Positions 18,981 to 28,074 are shown, counted from the stretch's first letter. The stretch: DNA of 64,000 bases from Sphingorhabdus profundilacus (GCF_009769755.1 NZ_SDWJ01000001.1:620001-684000); one strand, 5' to 3'. The notes: generated from the letters alone by a model not told the origin. Numbers and translations are program-made.

Positions 18981-19262
18981 ATGCGTTTGCTGATTTATCT
19001 CTTGGCGATGATGACCGGATTTTCCGCAGCAGAAGCCGCGCGACCAATGTCGGCTACGCCTGCTACTTTGGGTTCTGCCATGTCTTCAGCGGCGAGTGTT
19101 GCCGCGTCAGTCGCGCTTGTCCAGCGACGGGATATGCCGCCCTCTATCCTTGTCAGTATCAAGAGGGCTGCGCCTTCGCGCACGATCTCGCCCCGCACAT
19201 TTGATGCGAAAATTTTTATCGCGCCAACGCCGGTGATGGCGCACGACGTTTCTCTACAATAG
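18981..19262 (+). CDS. Short exported peptide upstream of secA, candidate secretion monitor
   Basis: A 93-residue ORF that I cannot assign to a family. It starts with a clear signal peptide (MRLLIYLLAMMTGFSAAEA, then ARP). An Ala/Ser-rich stretch and a basic, Pro-containing C-terminal third follow (SIKRAAPSRTISPRTF, then IAPTPVMAHDVSLQ). It is co-directional with secA and ends 101 bases before the secA start. A short secreted polypeptide immediately upstream of secA is the architecture of secM in gammaproteobacteria. The ribosome-binding site is weak (AGGGCC). Whether it stalls ribosomes cannot be told from sequence. It could simply be a small periplasmic protein. Confidence 0.62.
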   Translation: MRLLIYLLAMMTGFSAAEAARPMSATPATLGSAMSSAASVAASVALVQRRDMPPSILVSIKRAAPSRTISPRTFDAKIFIAPTPVMAHDVSLQ

Positions 19263-19355
19263 AGAATTGTGGCGCGTCTTCGCACGCACCAAATTGTTGA
19301 GCCCCTTTTTATCGCCGCCAGCCTATGGCGCTTTCATATATAAATACATCAAAGG
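19251..19355 (+). promoter_or_regulatory. secA leader region with possible Shine-Dalgarno-masking structure
   Basis: The small ORF stop codon sits in a hairpin (TCTCTA-CAA-TAGAGA, 19251-19265). Another hairpin, CGCCA-GCCTA-TGGCG, lies near 19315-19329. CCTTT at 19304-19308 can pair with the AAAGG of the secA ribosome site (19351-19355). Pairings were found by eye and the last is only five pairs, so this is tentative. Confidence 0.3.
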
Positions 19356-19363
19356 AAACCCCC

Positions 19364-22093
19364 ATGCTTGGTGGAGTAGCAAAAGCTATATTCGGTTCTT
19401 CGAACGACCGTTACGTCAAATCGATCATGAAGATCGTACAAAAAATCAATGCGTTAGAAGATGAAATATCGGCAATGGCGGATGAACGCCTGACTCAACA
19501 GACGCAGATATTTCGCGATCGCCTGAATTCAGGCGAAACTCTTGACGATATACTGCCAGAGGCATTTGCAACGGTGCGCGAAGCGTCCAAGCGCGTGATG
19601 GGTATGCGGCATTTCGACGTGCAAATGGTTGGCGGGATCGTGCTTCACCGTGGTGAGATCGCAGAAATGCGGACCGGCGAGGGAAAGACGCTTACAGAAA
19701 CGCTGGCCTGTTATCTCAACGCTCTTGAGGGCAAAGGCGTCCATGTCGTTACCGTTAATGACTATCTGGCCCGCCGCGATGCCGAGTGGATGGGGCGCAT
19801 ATACGGATTTCTTGGTTTGACGACCGGTGTCGTTGTTCCCAGCGTTTCCGAACATGAACGGCGGGCCGCCTACAATAGCGACATAACCTATGCGACAAAT
19901 AACGAACTCGGATTTGATTATCTGCGCGATAATATGAAATATGAGCGCGCACAAATGGTCCAGCGGCCATTTAATTTCGCCATAGTTGATGAAGTGGACT
20001 CGATCCTCGTTGATGAAGCCCGAACTCCATTGATTATTTCGGGGCCAACCGACGACAAATCGGAACTCTACATGCAAGTCCACGCGGTCGTGCTGCAACT
20101 TGACGATGGCGATTATGAAAAGGACGAAAAAAGCCGCAATCTCACTTTGACGGAGGATGGGACCGAAAAAGCGGAGCGGTTGCTGGAAGATGCCGGTTTG
20201 TTAACTGGTTCAAATCTTTATGATTATGAAAATACATTGGTCGTGCATCACCTCGACCAGGCGCTCAAAGCAAATGTCATGTTTAAGCGCGATACTGATT
20301 ACATCGTAAAGGACGGCAAAGTCATCATCATCGACGAATTTACCGGTCGGATGATGGACGGGCGTCGTTGGTCCAATGGTTTGCATCAGGCGGTTGAGGC
20401 CAAAGAAGGCGTTCAGATCGAACCCGAAAATCAGACATTGGCAACCATAACTTTCCAAAACTATTTCCGCATGTATCCAAAGCTGTCAGGTATGACCGGA
20501 ACCGCCGCGACAGAAGCAGGCGAATTTCACGAGATTTACAAGTTGAACGTCGTCGAAATACCAACCAATTTGCCGGTCAAGCGTATCGATGAGGATGATC
20601 AATTCTATAAGAATACACAGGACAAATTCGGCGCGATTGCCAAGACAATCAAGGAGGCCAATGATCGGGGTCAGCCGGTTTTGGTGGGAACTGTGTCCAT
20701 TGAGAAATCTGAATTACTTTCGGAGTTTCTGGAAAAAGAGGGTGTTAAGCATAGCGTTCTGAATGCTCGTTTTCATGAAAGCGAAGCGCATATTGTTGCC
20801 CAGGCAGGCCGATTGGGAAGTGTGACGATTGCCACGAACATGGCGGGACGTGGCACCGACATCCAGTTGGGCGGCAACTATGAATTCCGCTTGGAAGATG
20901 AAATTGGCGATATGCCCGAAGGTCCAGAGCGCGACGCCGCCGTTGCTGCTTTGAAGGCCGAAATTGCTGCGGAAAAGGCGAAGGTTATTGAAGCTGGTGG
21001 CTTATTCGTATTGGCAACCGAGCGCCATGAAAGCCGACGTATCGATAATCAGTTGCGCGGTCGTTCCGGACGTCAAGGTGACCCGGGTCTTTCGCGCTTC
21101 TATCTGTCGCTTGACGATGATCTTTTGCGGATATTCGGATCGGAAACATTGTTCTCGCGCATGATGAATTCGAGCCTTGAGGATGGCGAAGCGATTGGGG
21201 GCAAATGGCTATCGAAAGCAATTGAAACCGCGCAAAGGAAAGTCGAGGCGCGCAATTATGATATCCGCAAACAGCTGGTGGAATATGACAATGTCATGAA
21301 CGACCAGCGCAAGGTCATATATGAACAACGCAGCGATATCATGGATGCCGAAGCCGTTGACGAAATTATTGAAGATATGCGGAACGATACCGTCAATATG
21401 ATGGTCGGCGATCATTGTCCGGTGGGTACATATCCAGAGCAATGGGATATTGACGGACTAAAGCAGAAATGTGCCGAAGTGCTCGGCTTGGCTCCCGATA
21501 TCGACAGCTGGTTGCAGGAAGATGCGATTGAGCCGGAAATCATTGAATCGCGTCTTGCCGAAATGGCGACGGCGAAATTTGCCGCCAAGGGGGTCGAACT
21601 GGATGTGACCGTTTGGCGACAAGTTGAGAAAAGCATATTATTGCAGACGCTTGACCATCACTGGAAAGAGCATCTTTCCACGCTCGATGCCTTGCGGCAG
21701 GTAATTTATTTGCGCGCTTATGCACAGAAAAATCCTATCAATGAGTATAAGCAGGAAGCATTCGGTCTCTTTGAAAGGATGCTTGCCGCCATTCGAGAAG
21801 GCGTTACCAAAGCCATTGCAACCAATGAATTCAAGGCAGAGCAGGAATTGGTGCCACCTGAATTGCCCGAACTTCCGGATTTTCTGACGACCCACATTGA
21901 CCCGTTCACAGGTGAAGATGACAGCGCCGATGTTGATCCAGCTTCGCTAGGATTGGTGACAACGCGCGCTGTGCGCCAAGCTTCGGCGATGCAAGGAACC
22001 GATCCCTTTGCCGGTAATCCCGATATTCGCAGAAATGACCCATGTCCTTGTGGATCGGGTCAAAAATATAAGCATTGTCACGGAGCCTACTGA
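19364..22093 (+). CDS. secA: Preprotein translocase ATPase SecA
   Basis: Motor ATPase driving preproteins through SecYEG. 909 residues. Walker [10 protein letters not shown] is at about 102-110. Also present are [21 protein letters not shown] (DEAD-type motif II), [14 protein letters not shown] and [20 protein letters not shown] (helicase motifs V-VI). The C-terminal SecB/lipid-binding zinc motif [18 protein letters not shown] is intact. The ATG at 19364 ([11 protein letters not shown]) is chosen over an in-frame ATG 39 bases upstream because AAAGGA lies eight bases before it and it matches family N-termini. A short exported ORF precedes it and may control it. Confidence 0.97.
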   Translation: MLGGVAKAIFGSSNDRYVKSIMKIVQKINALEDEISAMADERLTQQTQIFRDRLNSGETLDDILPEAFATVREASKRVMGMRHFDVQMVGGIVLHRGEIAEMRTGEGKTLTETLACYLNALEGKGVHVVTVNDYLARRDAEWMGRIYGFLGLTTGVVVPSVSEHERRAAYNSDITYATNNELGFDYLRDNMKYERAQMVQRPFNFAIVDEVDSILVDEARTPLIISGPTDDKSELYMQVHAVVLQLDDGDYEKDEKSRNLTLTEDGTEKAERLLEDAGLLTGSNLYDYENTLVVHHLDQALKANVMFKRDTDYIVKDGKVIIIDEFTGRMMDGRRWSNGLHQAVEAKEGVQIEPENQTLATITFQNYFRMYPKLSGMTGTAATEAGEFHEIYKLNVVEIPTNLPVKRIDEDDQFYKNTQDKFGAIAKTIKEANDRGQPVLVGTVSIEKSELLSEFLEKEGVKHSVLNARFHESEAHIVAQAGRLGSVTIATNMAGRGTDIQLGGNYEFRLEDEIGDMPEGPERDAAVAALKAEIAAEKAKVIEAGGLFVLATERHESRRIDNQLRGRSGRQGDPGLSRFYLSLDDDLLRIFGSETLFSRMMNSSLEDGEAIGGKWLSKAIETAQRKVEARNYDIRKQLVEYDNVMNDQRKVIYEQRSDIMDAEAVDEIIEDMRNDTVNMMVGDHCPVGTYPEQWDIDGLKQKCAEVLGLAPDIDSWLQEDAIEPEIIESRLAEMATAKFAAKGVELDVTVWRQVEKSILLQTLDHHWKEHLSTLDALRQVIYLRAYAQKNPINEYKQEAFGLFERMLAAIREGVTKAIATNEFKAEQELVPPELPELPDFLTTHIDPFTGEDDSADVDPASLGLVTTRAVRQASAMQGTDPFAGNPDIRRNDPCPCGSGQKYKHCHGAY

Positions 22094-22218
22094 CCGACAC
22101 CTAAGAGGACCCGACCAAGAGTATAATGCGAGCCCAACAGCTTGGTTCTCGTAAAACATCCTTGCAGTTCATCGTGAAGGTGGTTCAGGATGACGCTGTA
22201 CATTTGGGGGAGGCGATG

Positions 22219-22965
22219 ATGGTCTGGCTTACCGGTTTATTCGCTTTGGTGGCGTTGATTTACGCGTCAGTAGGTTTTGGTGGAGGGTCAACTTACACGG
22301 CCCTGCTGGGATTGTGGGGCATTGATTACGCGCTCATTCCCATCATTTCACTGTTGTGCAATATCGTCGTTGTGTCCGGTGGCAGCTATCGCTTCGTTCG
22401 GGCAGGGTTGGTGAAATGGCCGCAGGTCATGCCCCTGTTGCTTGTTTCGGCACCGCTTGCCTTTATCGGTGGACTTGTACCGCTCAAACAATGGCTGTTT
22501 CTCATGATATTGGGCAGCGCATTGTTGATATCGGCGGTGGCGTTGATTGTGCAGCCTGAAAGGATGGCGCCACGGCGTATTTCCAAGCGGATGCTGCTGG
22601 TCCTATCGGGCGGCGTGGGCTTGCTGGCCGGCCTGTCCGGCATTGGCGGTGGGATATTCATGGCGCCGGTGTTGCACCTGATCCGATGGTCCAATGCCCG
22701 CCGGATTGCGGCCTTTGCGTCATTATATATCCTGATCAACTCGGTCACCGGATTGGCGGGGCAGCTTATCAAGGCGGGGCCGCAATCGCTGGCCGAACCG
22801 GCGGGGCAGTATTGGCCGCTGCTGATCGCTGTTTTTGTGGGCGGCCAGATTGGCAGCATGTTGGGGATGAAGATCCTGACACCGCGCCTGCTCAAGACAT
22901 TGACCGCGCTGTTGGTGGGCTATGCCGCGCTGCGTCTGCTGTGGCAGGGCTGGGGCCTGATGTAG
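22219..22965 (+). CDS. TSUP-family (TauE/SafE) membrane permease
   Basis: A polytopic inner-membrane protein of about 248 residues with roughly eight hydrophobic segments in two halves. Each half begins with a Gly-rich motif: YASVGFGGGSTYTALL near the N-terminus and LLAGLSGIGGGIFMAPVL in the middle. This is the hallmark of TSUP/TauE-SafE proteins, which export or import small organosulfur compounds, sulfite or organic anions. The substrate is not determinable here. I place the start at the second of two adjacent ATGs (22219) because GGGGGAGG ends five bases upstream; longer in-frame starts reach 22126 but add a non-hydrophobic, atypical N-terminus. Confidence 0.85.
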   Translation: MVWLTGLFALVALIYASVGFGGGSTYTALLGLWGIDYALIPIISLLCNIVVVSGGSYRFVRAGLVKWPQVMPLLLVSAPLAFIGGLVPLKQWLFLMILGSALLISAVALIVQPERMAPRRISKRMLLVLSGGVGLLAGLSGIGGGIFMAPVLHLIRWSNARRIAAFASLYILINSVTGLAGQLIKAGPQSLAEPAGQYWPLLIAVFVGGQIGSMLGMKILTPRLLKTLTALLVGYAALRLLWQGWGLM

Positions 22966-23296
22966 GTAAAAATGGCTCCCCGGGAGGAAAGCCATTAAGT
23001 CAATTAAATCAATAAAATATACACTTTTGCGGACCTGTTTCGGACCAGACAGTTCTGCGGTGTCCCGCATGTAATGTCTCACATAAGCAGTATTTGATAA
23101 TTACAGAAACTACTCAAATCAGTCGTAAAGTTAGAAAGACGCATGCATTTCGATAATGCTATGAATTCTTGAAGGCGGTCCCTGCCATTGGTTCATAGGC
23201 TGAACGAACGGCAGCTTTCGGACATTATGCAACAAAAGCGGACTGTCGGCAAACGACAACATTGCGGACGTTCGATTATATCACTAAATCGTCGGC
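22966..23296. other. Gene-free left end of accessory islet
   Basis: 331 bases with no convincing gene. It starts with a 15-nt match to the 3' end of tRNA-Asn (22974-22988). AT-rich sequence follows with TGTCTCACA at 23075-23083, a motif also found beside the real tRNA-Asn. Then a TGAACGAACGGCAG repeat near 23200 precedes the unknown ORF. Confidence 0.6.
22974..22988 (-). repeat. 15-nt copy of the tRNA-Asn 3' end (possible att scar)
   Basis: TGGCTCCCCGGGAGG is identical to the first 15 bases of the tRNA-Asn gene as read on the plus strand (55510-55524). It corresponds to the CCA end, acceptor strand and start of the T-stem. It has the same orientation as the real tRNA and is not part of a full tRNA. 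It stands at the junction between core genes (secA, permease) and atypical DNA. Confidence 0.6.
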
Positions 23297-23737
23297 ATGA
23301 GCACCAGCTTGACCTTCGGTTACCGATTTAGCGATGACCCAAACGACGATTTTGGTTGGCTAAAGGTAGATGTCCTTGGCGACCACTTTTCAGGTCAAGG
23401 TGGTTTTTGGGTGCAATGGCAGGATGTGAAAGAGTTCGGTGAAGCTCTGTCCATGTATCCAATTTTGCCAGAGACTCCAATCAAGGCAGCTTGGGGTTAC
23501 GAGCCTTGGGAGGGCGACTCCCTCGTGGTTAGCATTGAAGTCGCCCCCGCTGACAAGCGAGGGAATTTGTCAGTTCAAGTTTGGTTACGTGATTACATAG
23601 AAATGGGTGACGGAGCGCCGTCCAACTGTGTTCGCACGACTTTCAAGACCAACTATCCCGAGCTTGAAAACTTCCGCAATGCGATAGCTCAACTGATGGA
23701 TGGGAAGGCTAAAGAGGCGGTTCTTGTGGGACAATAG
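23297..23737 (+). CDS. Hypothetical protein in accessory islet
   Basis: A 146-residue soluble protein without signal peptide or membrane segments; family not recognised. It is rich in Trp and acidic residues (FGWLKVDVLGDHFSGQGGFWVQWQDV), with a beta-rich appearance and a helical C-terminus (LENFRNAIAQLMDG). The start ATG at 23297 has no strong Shine-Dalgarno. It lies between inverted copies of a degenerate repeat (near 23200 and 23800), and its composition is more AT-rich than the neighbouring core genes. Probably a recently acquired gene. Coding status is likely, function unknown. Confidence 0.6.
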   Translation: MSTSLTFGYRFSDDPNDDFGWLKVDVLGDHFSGQGGFWVQWQDVKEFGEALSMYPILPETPIKAAWGYEPWEGDSLVVSIEVAPADKRGNLSVQVWLRDYIEMGDGAPSNCVRTTFKTNYPELENFRNAIAQLMDGKAKEAVLVGQ

Positions 23738-23945
23738 CCGTCCGCTAACCACAACATTCCTGCCGTTCCCCGCCGATGTTTGATGACTTGCAACCTGCCT
23801 TTCGTTCATTAGCTATGATCGTTCGGCGCCTTCAAAGCAAGTTCGGGCGCGGTAGGTGTCGTGGACAATAGCCTTCAGCAATCCGCAGCGCGGTAACGCG
23901 TGCAGGGCAATCCGCGGCACGGTCCCTCTGACTCGGTTGCCGAAC

Positions 23946-25067
23946 TCAAGCGTCTTCAGAGAAAACGAACTTCGACCCAACATAGGAGCGCACGACCTTT
24001 TGCGGCATCACGCGCAAGGCTTCGGCGATAAAAACTTCGCCCGTACAGTGCATTGGCACGATGTACGTCGGATCGATCAAGGCGAACTCGGCAACCGTCC
24101 GTCGGGCTTCTTCTTCGGTTCGGGGGCGAACGAGGTGAAAGCCGCCCAGCACGGCATGGACTTTCTTGATACCTGAGATCGCCTGTGCGCGAAGAACGGA
24201 GTTGATTACGCCGCGGTGGCTGCACGATGCAATCACAACCAAGCCGAGGCCTTTGACTGCATAGCAGGTGGCGAGCTCATGCTCGGCGTCGTCGGGCAAT
24301 TCCGTCGCCGATCGCTTGGCCGCATTGAGGCTTGCACGATCACAGCCGATACCTGGTCGCATCCGTGTGGGAATGGCCGAGCGTTCGAAGCTTTCAAGGG
24401 GAATGATCCCCGTCGTAAACGCCTGGTCTGCAACAACTGCAGCATCGGGGCGGATCGTCACATCGAAGCCGGCTCTCGAGAGCGCCATGCGATCAAGCGT
24501 TCCCATGATCGGCGGTGGATTGCCGATCATCGCCACGCGTTCGCAGAACGCTTCCTCGCCGCCCACGAACAGCGGGACGCGGCGGGCGTTCGATACTGCT
24601 TCACCAAACACGCCTGTGAAGCCGCCATAATGGTCGAGATGGCCGTGACTGAGCACCGCGGCATCAATCGTCGTGGGATCGATGCCAAGCAGCTGCATAT
24701 TGGTCAGCAGTGTCTCTCTGGAATAACCGAAATCGATCAAAACGCGCCGTTTGCTGGTTCCGATCGCCGAGTCTCCGAGGATCGAAAGGCCGAATTCGCC
24801 GACGACGGCGCGCGGCAACATGCGCGGTATGTTTGGCTGGCCGCCATTGCCTGCCCGCATGACTTTTAGGCCCGGAAGATCGAGATTTTCAAGGAAGGGA
24901 CCGAAGGTCGCGGCGTCATCGACGACCTGAAGTGTCAGACGATCGACCTGCGGAACGGCAAAGCTCGGTTTCGCAGCGAATGATCGGGTCGCGAGCGCCA
25001 AACCCCCTGCGCCGGCAATTGCGAGCACACCGCGACGTGTCATATTAGACGGCAAGACGTGGGGCAT
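23946..25067 (-). CDS. Tat-exported metallo-beta-lactamase-fold hydrolase
   Basis: A 373-residue MBL-superfamily protein. The N-terminus carries a twin-arginine-type signal (TRRGVLAIAGAGGLALA, then SFA), so it is probably exported folded to the periplasm. The zinc motif SHGHLDHYGG is at 140-149, a later CSHRG supplies a further His, and a C-terminal MHCTG segment supplies another ligand. The spacing resembles the subgroup around dihydropterin/RFA-P synthase-like and quinol-related MBL proteins rather than antibiotic beta-lactamases. Substrate unknown. It is flanked by gene-free, repeat-bearing DNA on both sides, consistent with being accessory. Confidence 0.8.
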   Translation of the reverse strand: MPHVLPSNMTRRGVLAIAGAGGLALATRSFAAKPSFAVPQVDRLTLQVVDDAATFGPFLENLDLPGLKVMRAGNGGQPNIPRMLPRAVVGEFGLSILGDSAIGTSKRRVLIDFGYSRETLLTNMQLLGIDPTTIDAAVLSHGHLDHYGGFTGVFGEAVSNARRVPLFVGGEEAFCERVAMIGNPPPIMGTLDRMALSRAGFDVTIRPDAAVVADQAFTTGIIPLESFERSAIPTRMRPGIGCDRASLNAAKRSATELPDDAEHELATCYAVKGLGLVVIASCSHRGVINSVLRAQAISGIKKVHAVLGGFHLVRPRTEEEARRTVAEFALIDPTYIVPMHCTGEVFIAEALRVMPQKVVRSYVGSKFVFSEDA

Positions 25068-25508
25068 TTCGGTTCTCCTGTCGGGACAGATAGCACAGTC
25101 TGCGGAATACCAAGAATCATATAGCCTGGACCGCGGCTTGTGGACGTCAACTGAGGTGCGGCGGACGGGGTGCTATAACAACGACCTGAGCGATCTCGCT
25201 AACATTTCGGCCATTCCCGATAATTCTTGGGCACACTAAAGGCCGCCATTCGTTCAGTTCATTGATGCGTACCCGCTGTTTTGGGTTGCAAAGGTGTATG
25301 ATTGGCAAAGTTTCGTGCCAAAGGATTATCTGGAAGAAAGAAAAGAACGAAGTGAGACGGGCCGGGTGCCGAATGTGTATCGGGCTGCATTCCTTTTTCC
25401 TTTTTTCTCGTTTTTCTTCTGACGAAAAAACCGGCACAACCCATCCGCCATCGCCACGCCTAAGTTGAAAAAGAAAAGAGAAGCCCCCGTTATACTTTTG
25501 CAGGCGCT
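25068..25508. other. Gene-free right end of accessory islet
   Basis: 441 bases between the MBL gene start and the tadA stop. No convincing gene. Contents are a third degenerate copy of the GAACGAATGGC repeat (about 25243-25258, reverse) and a pyrimidine-rich stretch with several T-runs around 25390-25425. I see no tRNA fragment at this end. Confidence 0.5.
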
Positions 25509-25964
25509 CTACCGCCGCTCTGCAAAAAACGCCTTGAGCAACGCTGCCGCTTCGTCAGCCGCGATTCCGGCGTACACTTCGGGCCGGTGATGCACGGTGG
25601 GCTGGTCGAAAAGGCGGGGGCCGTGGGTGACGGCACCGCCTTTGGGGTCGTCGGCACCGAAATAGAGGCGGGCGATGCGGGCGTGGGCGATGGCGCCGGC
25701 GCACATGGCGCAGGGTTCAAGGGTTACCCATAGCTCGCATCCGGTCAGCCGGTCGTTGCCAAGCGCAGCGGCAGCCTCGCGCAGCGCGATGATTTCGGCA
25801 TGGGCGGTGGGGTCATGGTTTCCCAATGGACGGTTTGCGCCGCGCCCGATAATCTGCCCGTCCTTGACCACGATGGCACCAACCGGCACTTCACCAGCCG
25901 TGGCGGCCAACCGGGCTAGGGTGAGCGCTTCTTCCATCATTTTTCGGGCATTGGGCAATGACAT
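25509..25964 (-). CDS. tadA: tRNA-specific adenosine deaminase TadA
   Basis: Zinc deaminase converting A34 to inosine in tRNA-Arg(ACG), needed to decode CGN codons. 151 residues. The catalytic HAE (His55, Glu57) and PCAMC (Cys85, Cys88) zinc site is complete, with the typical [10 protein letters not shown]-terminal strand and [15 protein letters not shown] segment. It ends [10 protein letters not shown]. It is divergent from rpmB, 132 bases apart. Other nucleoside deaminases share the fold, but the length and [13 protein letters not shown] region fit TadA. Confidence 0.92.
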   Translation of the reverse strand: MSLPNARKMMEEALTLARLAATAGEVPVGAIVVKDGQIIGRGANRPLGNHDPTAHAEIIALREAAAALGNDRLTGCELWVTLEPCAMCAGAIAHARIARLYFGADDPKGGAVTHGPRLFDQPTVHHRPEVYAGIAADEAAALLKAFFAERR

Positions 25965-26096
25965 GGGTTTGCGCTACCCGACAATGGCGCAATTGGCTAT
26001 ATCTGCGACTTGACCTTTTTCGCCCGGAAGGTTAGGGGCAGCGACTTTCGCGGGTCAGTGATTCCGCATACACTCATTTTATACAGGATAAATATC

Positions 26097-26387
26097 ATGA
26101 CGCGCATCTGCGAACTCACCGGTAAGGGCCGTTTGGTCGGCAACAATGTGAGCCACGCCAACAACAAGACAAAGCGCACATTTCTGCCGAATCTGCAGAA
26201 TGTGACCTTGTTGTCCGACGCGTTGGAACAAGGGTATAAGTTCAAGGTATCGACCCACGGTCTGCGTTCTGTCGAACATGTTGGCGGTCTTGATAACTGG
26301 TTGCTGAAGACATCGGATGAAAAACTTTCGACCAATGCACGCAAGGTGAAGAAAGAAATCGCCAAGAAGCAAAAAGTCGCTGCGTAA
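26097..26387 (+). CDS. rpmB: 50S ribosomal protein L28
   Basis: A 96-residue ribosomal protein L28 of the longer alphaproteobacterial type. It starts [11 protein letters not shown], continues with [19 protein letters not shown], and ends in a Lys-rich tail ([12 protein letters not shown]). The ATG at 26097 follows AGGATAAATATC; a longer in-frame frame to 26010 does not match the family. No Cys pair for zinc is present. It is monocistronic and its terminator lies inside the end of the convergent gene. Confidence 0.97.
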   Translation: MTRICELTGKGRLVGNNVSHANNKTKRTFLPNLQNVTLLSDALEQGYKFKVSTHGLRSVEHVGGLDNWLLKTSDEKLSTNARKVKKEIAKKQKVAA

Positions 26388-26408
26388 ATTCTGGCGCTCA
26401 ACCAGCGC

Positions 26409-27440
26409 CTAGTTCAGAGATTCAAAACCGGGGGCGGCGATCGCTTCCGGTTTTTTATTGCCTCCACGTTCCGATAGCCGGAATTTCATGAGAATCGTGC
26501 GTTGCAAGATATTGAAATTACTGTCTGAAATAAGCCAGATAATCGTATCCTTGCCAACCTGTTTTACTGCGATGCCTTCCATATTGTCGACCAGCAAAGG
26601 TGCCGACAGGGTTGCAATTATTCTGCTTTTCCAATGCACATTGTCGGCCATATCCGGCGGCGATGCGATGCCGAGCTTTGCGGAAAATCCGCTTGGGAAG
26701 CCAACCGCGCGGTGCAGCAGCATGATCCTGCCGTCCGGCATTTGTATCCCGTCTGTTGCCCGATAGCCTGATGGCGGGCGATAGCGGAATCCGGTTTTTA
26801 CCGACCCGGGTTCAATAGGGTCGCCTGAAAACAAAAGTGCCTGATGCGTACCGTCGTCTTCAAGGCTTTCCGAAACAATGATGAAGCGGCCATCTTTCAT
26901 GCGGATCAATGTTTCTGCGCCCTTGTTTCGGGGCCATAGCTGCATTTCTTTTGGACGGACCTCGCCATCGAGTCGGGCAAAGGAGCGGGAAAAACGCCGG
27001 ATGGCGTGTTTGGCTTCGTAGCTAATCCAGAATTGACCGCTCTGTGCGTCGAACGTGATGCCTTCGCTATCCCTGTCGAGATAGCTGCTGCCGGGTTGAT
27101 TGGTTTCGGGCAAAGGCGAGATAAACGGTCTGTCGATTCGATCATCATTGGTCAGGCCAAAGCCGATCAACGTACCTGCGTCGCTGATACCGATGAAACG
27201 ATCACCGGGCAATGCGGCTAACCCCGATATACCGCCGAAATCTTCATTCGGGCTATCTAATTGCCAGGCTGACAGGAAAACGAGCTCGCCCAGACGACGT
27301 TGGCCATGATGGGCAGGATCCAGTTGTACCGGTTTAATCCCGATAGTCTGGCTGTGGTTCGGCTGGATAATCCTGACCCCGCCGACGGTAAACATCGCGA
27401 GCAAAATGATTAAGATCAGACGCGACAATTTCAAAACCAT
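26409..27440 (-). CDS. Membrane-anchored protein with esterase/phytase-like beta-propeller domain
   Basis: A 343-residue protein with an N-terminal hydrophobic signal or anchor (MVLKLSRLILIILLAMFTV). A phytase-like domain follows, recognised by DFGGISGLAALPGDRFIGISDAG near residues 65-90 and the DRDSEGITFD segment. The latter is typical of the Phytase-like (PF13449-type) family of calcium-dependent propellers. Predicted periplasmic; enzymatic activity and substrate are not established. It is divergent from the glycine-zipper gene and converges with rpmB so closely that the rpmB terminator lies in its last codons. Confidence 0.78.
   Translation of the reverse strand: MVLKLSRLILIILLAMFTVGGVRIIQPNHSQTIGIKPVQLDPAHHGQRRLGELVFLSAWQLDSPNEDFGGISGLAALPGDRFIGISDAGTLIGFGLTNDDRIDRPFISPLPETNQPGSSYLDRDSEGITFDAQSGQFWISYEAKHAIRRFSRSFARLDGEVRPKEMQLWPRNKGAETLIRMKDGRFIIVSESLEDDGTHQALLFSGDPIEPGSVKTGFRYRPPSGYRATDGIQMPDGRIMLLHRAVGFPSGFSAKLGIASPPDMADNVHWKSRIIATLSAPLLVDNMEGIAVKQVGKDTIIWLISDSNFNILQRTILMKFRLSERGGNKKPEAIAAPGFESLN
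26424..26456 (+). terminator. rpmB terminator embedded in the 3' end of the convergent gene
   Basis: AAAACCGG pairs with CCGGTTTT and is followed by a T-run on the plus strand, 37 bases after the rpmB stop. The same bases encode the last 15 or so residues of the phytase-like protein. Confidence 0.75.
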
Positions 27441-27603
27441 GCAATCTCGACCCTGTTCATCTTAAGAGGCGCAAACATGAACGGAAGATAACAAACGCAT
27501 TCAGATTACACTCAAACACACTGCTCCATAGCAGCATTGTTGGGAAAACAAATTGCCCCCTGTCCCCGAAACGGGTGGGTACGAAACGAACTGGAGAATT
27601 GAC

Positions 27604-27969
27604 ATGACGAAATTCCGTAAAAGCGTTGGAACCCTTGTTCTTGCTGCAACTGCCCTGACAGGTTTTGTTGCAGTTCCCGCACAGGCAGATCGCGGATATG
27701 ATGATGACTATTACAGTGATAATAGCCGTTACGACCGTTATGACCGCAAGAGTGATCGCCGTGGCGATCGTTATTACCGCAACAACGCACGTTGCGACAA
27801 GGGCACAGGCGGGACGATTATTGGCGCCGTAGCTGGCGGATTGCTCGGTAATGAAGTCGCCCGCCGTGGCAACAAGACCGAAGGCAGCATTATCGGTTTG
27901 GCCGTTGGGGCATTGGCTGGACGCGCCATCGACAAATCCGACAGCAACTGCCGCCGTCGTTATCGCTAA
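27604..27969 (+). CDS. Glycine-zipper 2TM-domain exported protein
   Basis: A 121-residue protein. A signal peptide (MTKFRKSVGTLVLAATALTG, cleavage after AQA) is followed by a Tyr/Asp/Arg-rich repeat-like linker (DRGYDDDYYSDNSRYDRYDRKS). The C-terminal glycine-zipper hairpin reads GTIIGAVAGGLLGNEVARRG then GSIIGLAVGALAGRAID. This resembles the Rickettsia 17-kDa-antigen/SlyB class of envelope proteins, though no lipobox Cys is visible. Probably envelope-associated. The ATG at 27604 is preceded by GGAGAATTGAC. Two hairpins follow the gene. Confidence 0.85.
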   Translation: MTKFRKSVGTLVLAATALTGFVAVPAQADRGYDDDYYSDNSRYDRYDRKSDRRGDRYYRNNARCDKGTGGTIIGAVAGGLLGNEVARRGNKTEGSIIGLAVGALAGRAIDKSDSNCRRRYR

Positions 27970-27978
27970 TTCAGCCAT

Positions 27979-28021
27979 TTCGCTCTGCGACATCCCTGAA
28001 CCTTCTCTGCCGCAGAGCGAA
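27979..28021 (+). terminator. Long hairpin downstream of glycine-zipper gene
   Basis: Eleven-base perfect arms TTCGCTCTGCG / CGCAGAGCGAA with a 21-nt loop, starting 10 bases after the stop. There is no strong T-run. It may protect the 3' end or act with the next hairpin. Confidence 0.5.
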
Positions 28022-28041
28022 AACCTGACCCTTCGAGGGGG

Positions 28042-28074
28042 AGGCCAGTATCGGAGACGGTACTGGCCTTTTTT
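28042..28074 (+). terminator. Rho-independent terminator before putA
   Basis: Nine-base arms AGGCCAGTA / TACTGGCCT around a 10-nt loop, followed directly by a T-run. It is the strongest terminator signal between the glycine-zipper gene and putA. Confidence 0.88.

Noticed and set aside
25147-25437. 96-codon minus-strand frame in the islet right end
   Set aside because: No ribosome site, domain or codon-use support; it crosses T-runs and a degenerate repeat.
27457-27993. 178-codon minus-strand frame opposite the glycine-zipper gene
   Set aside because: Low-complexity Ile/Val/Thr runs are just the complement of the Asp/Tyr/Arg-rich linker; the plus strand has signal peptide and glycine zipper.
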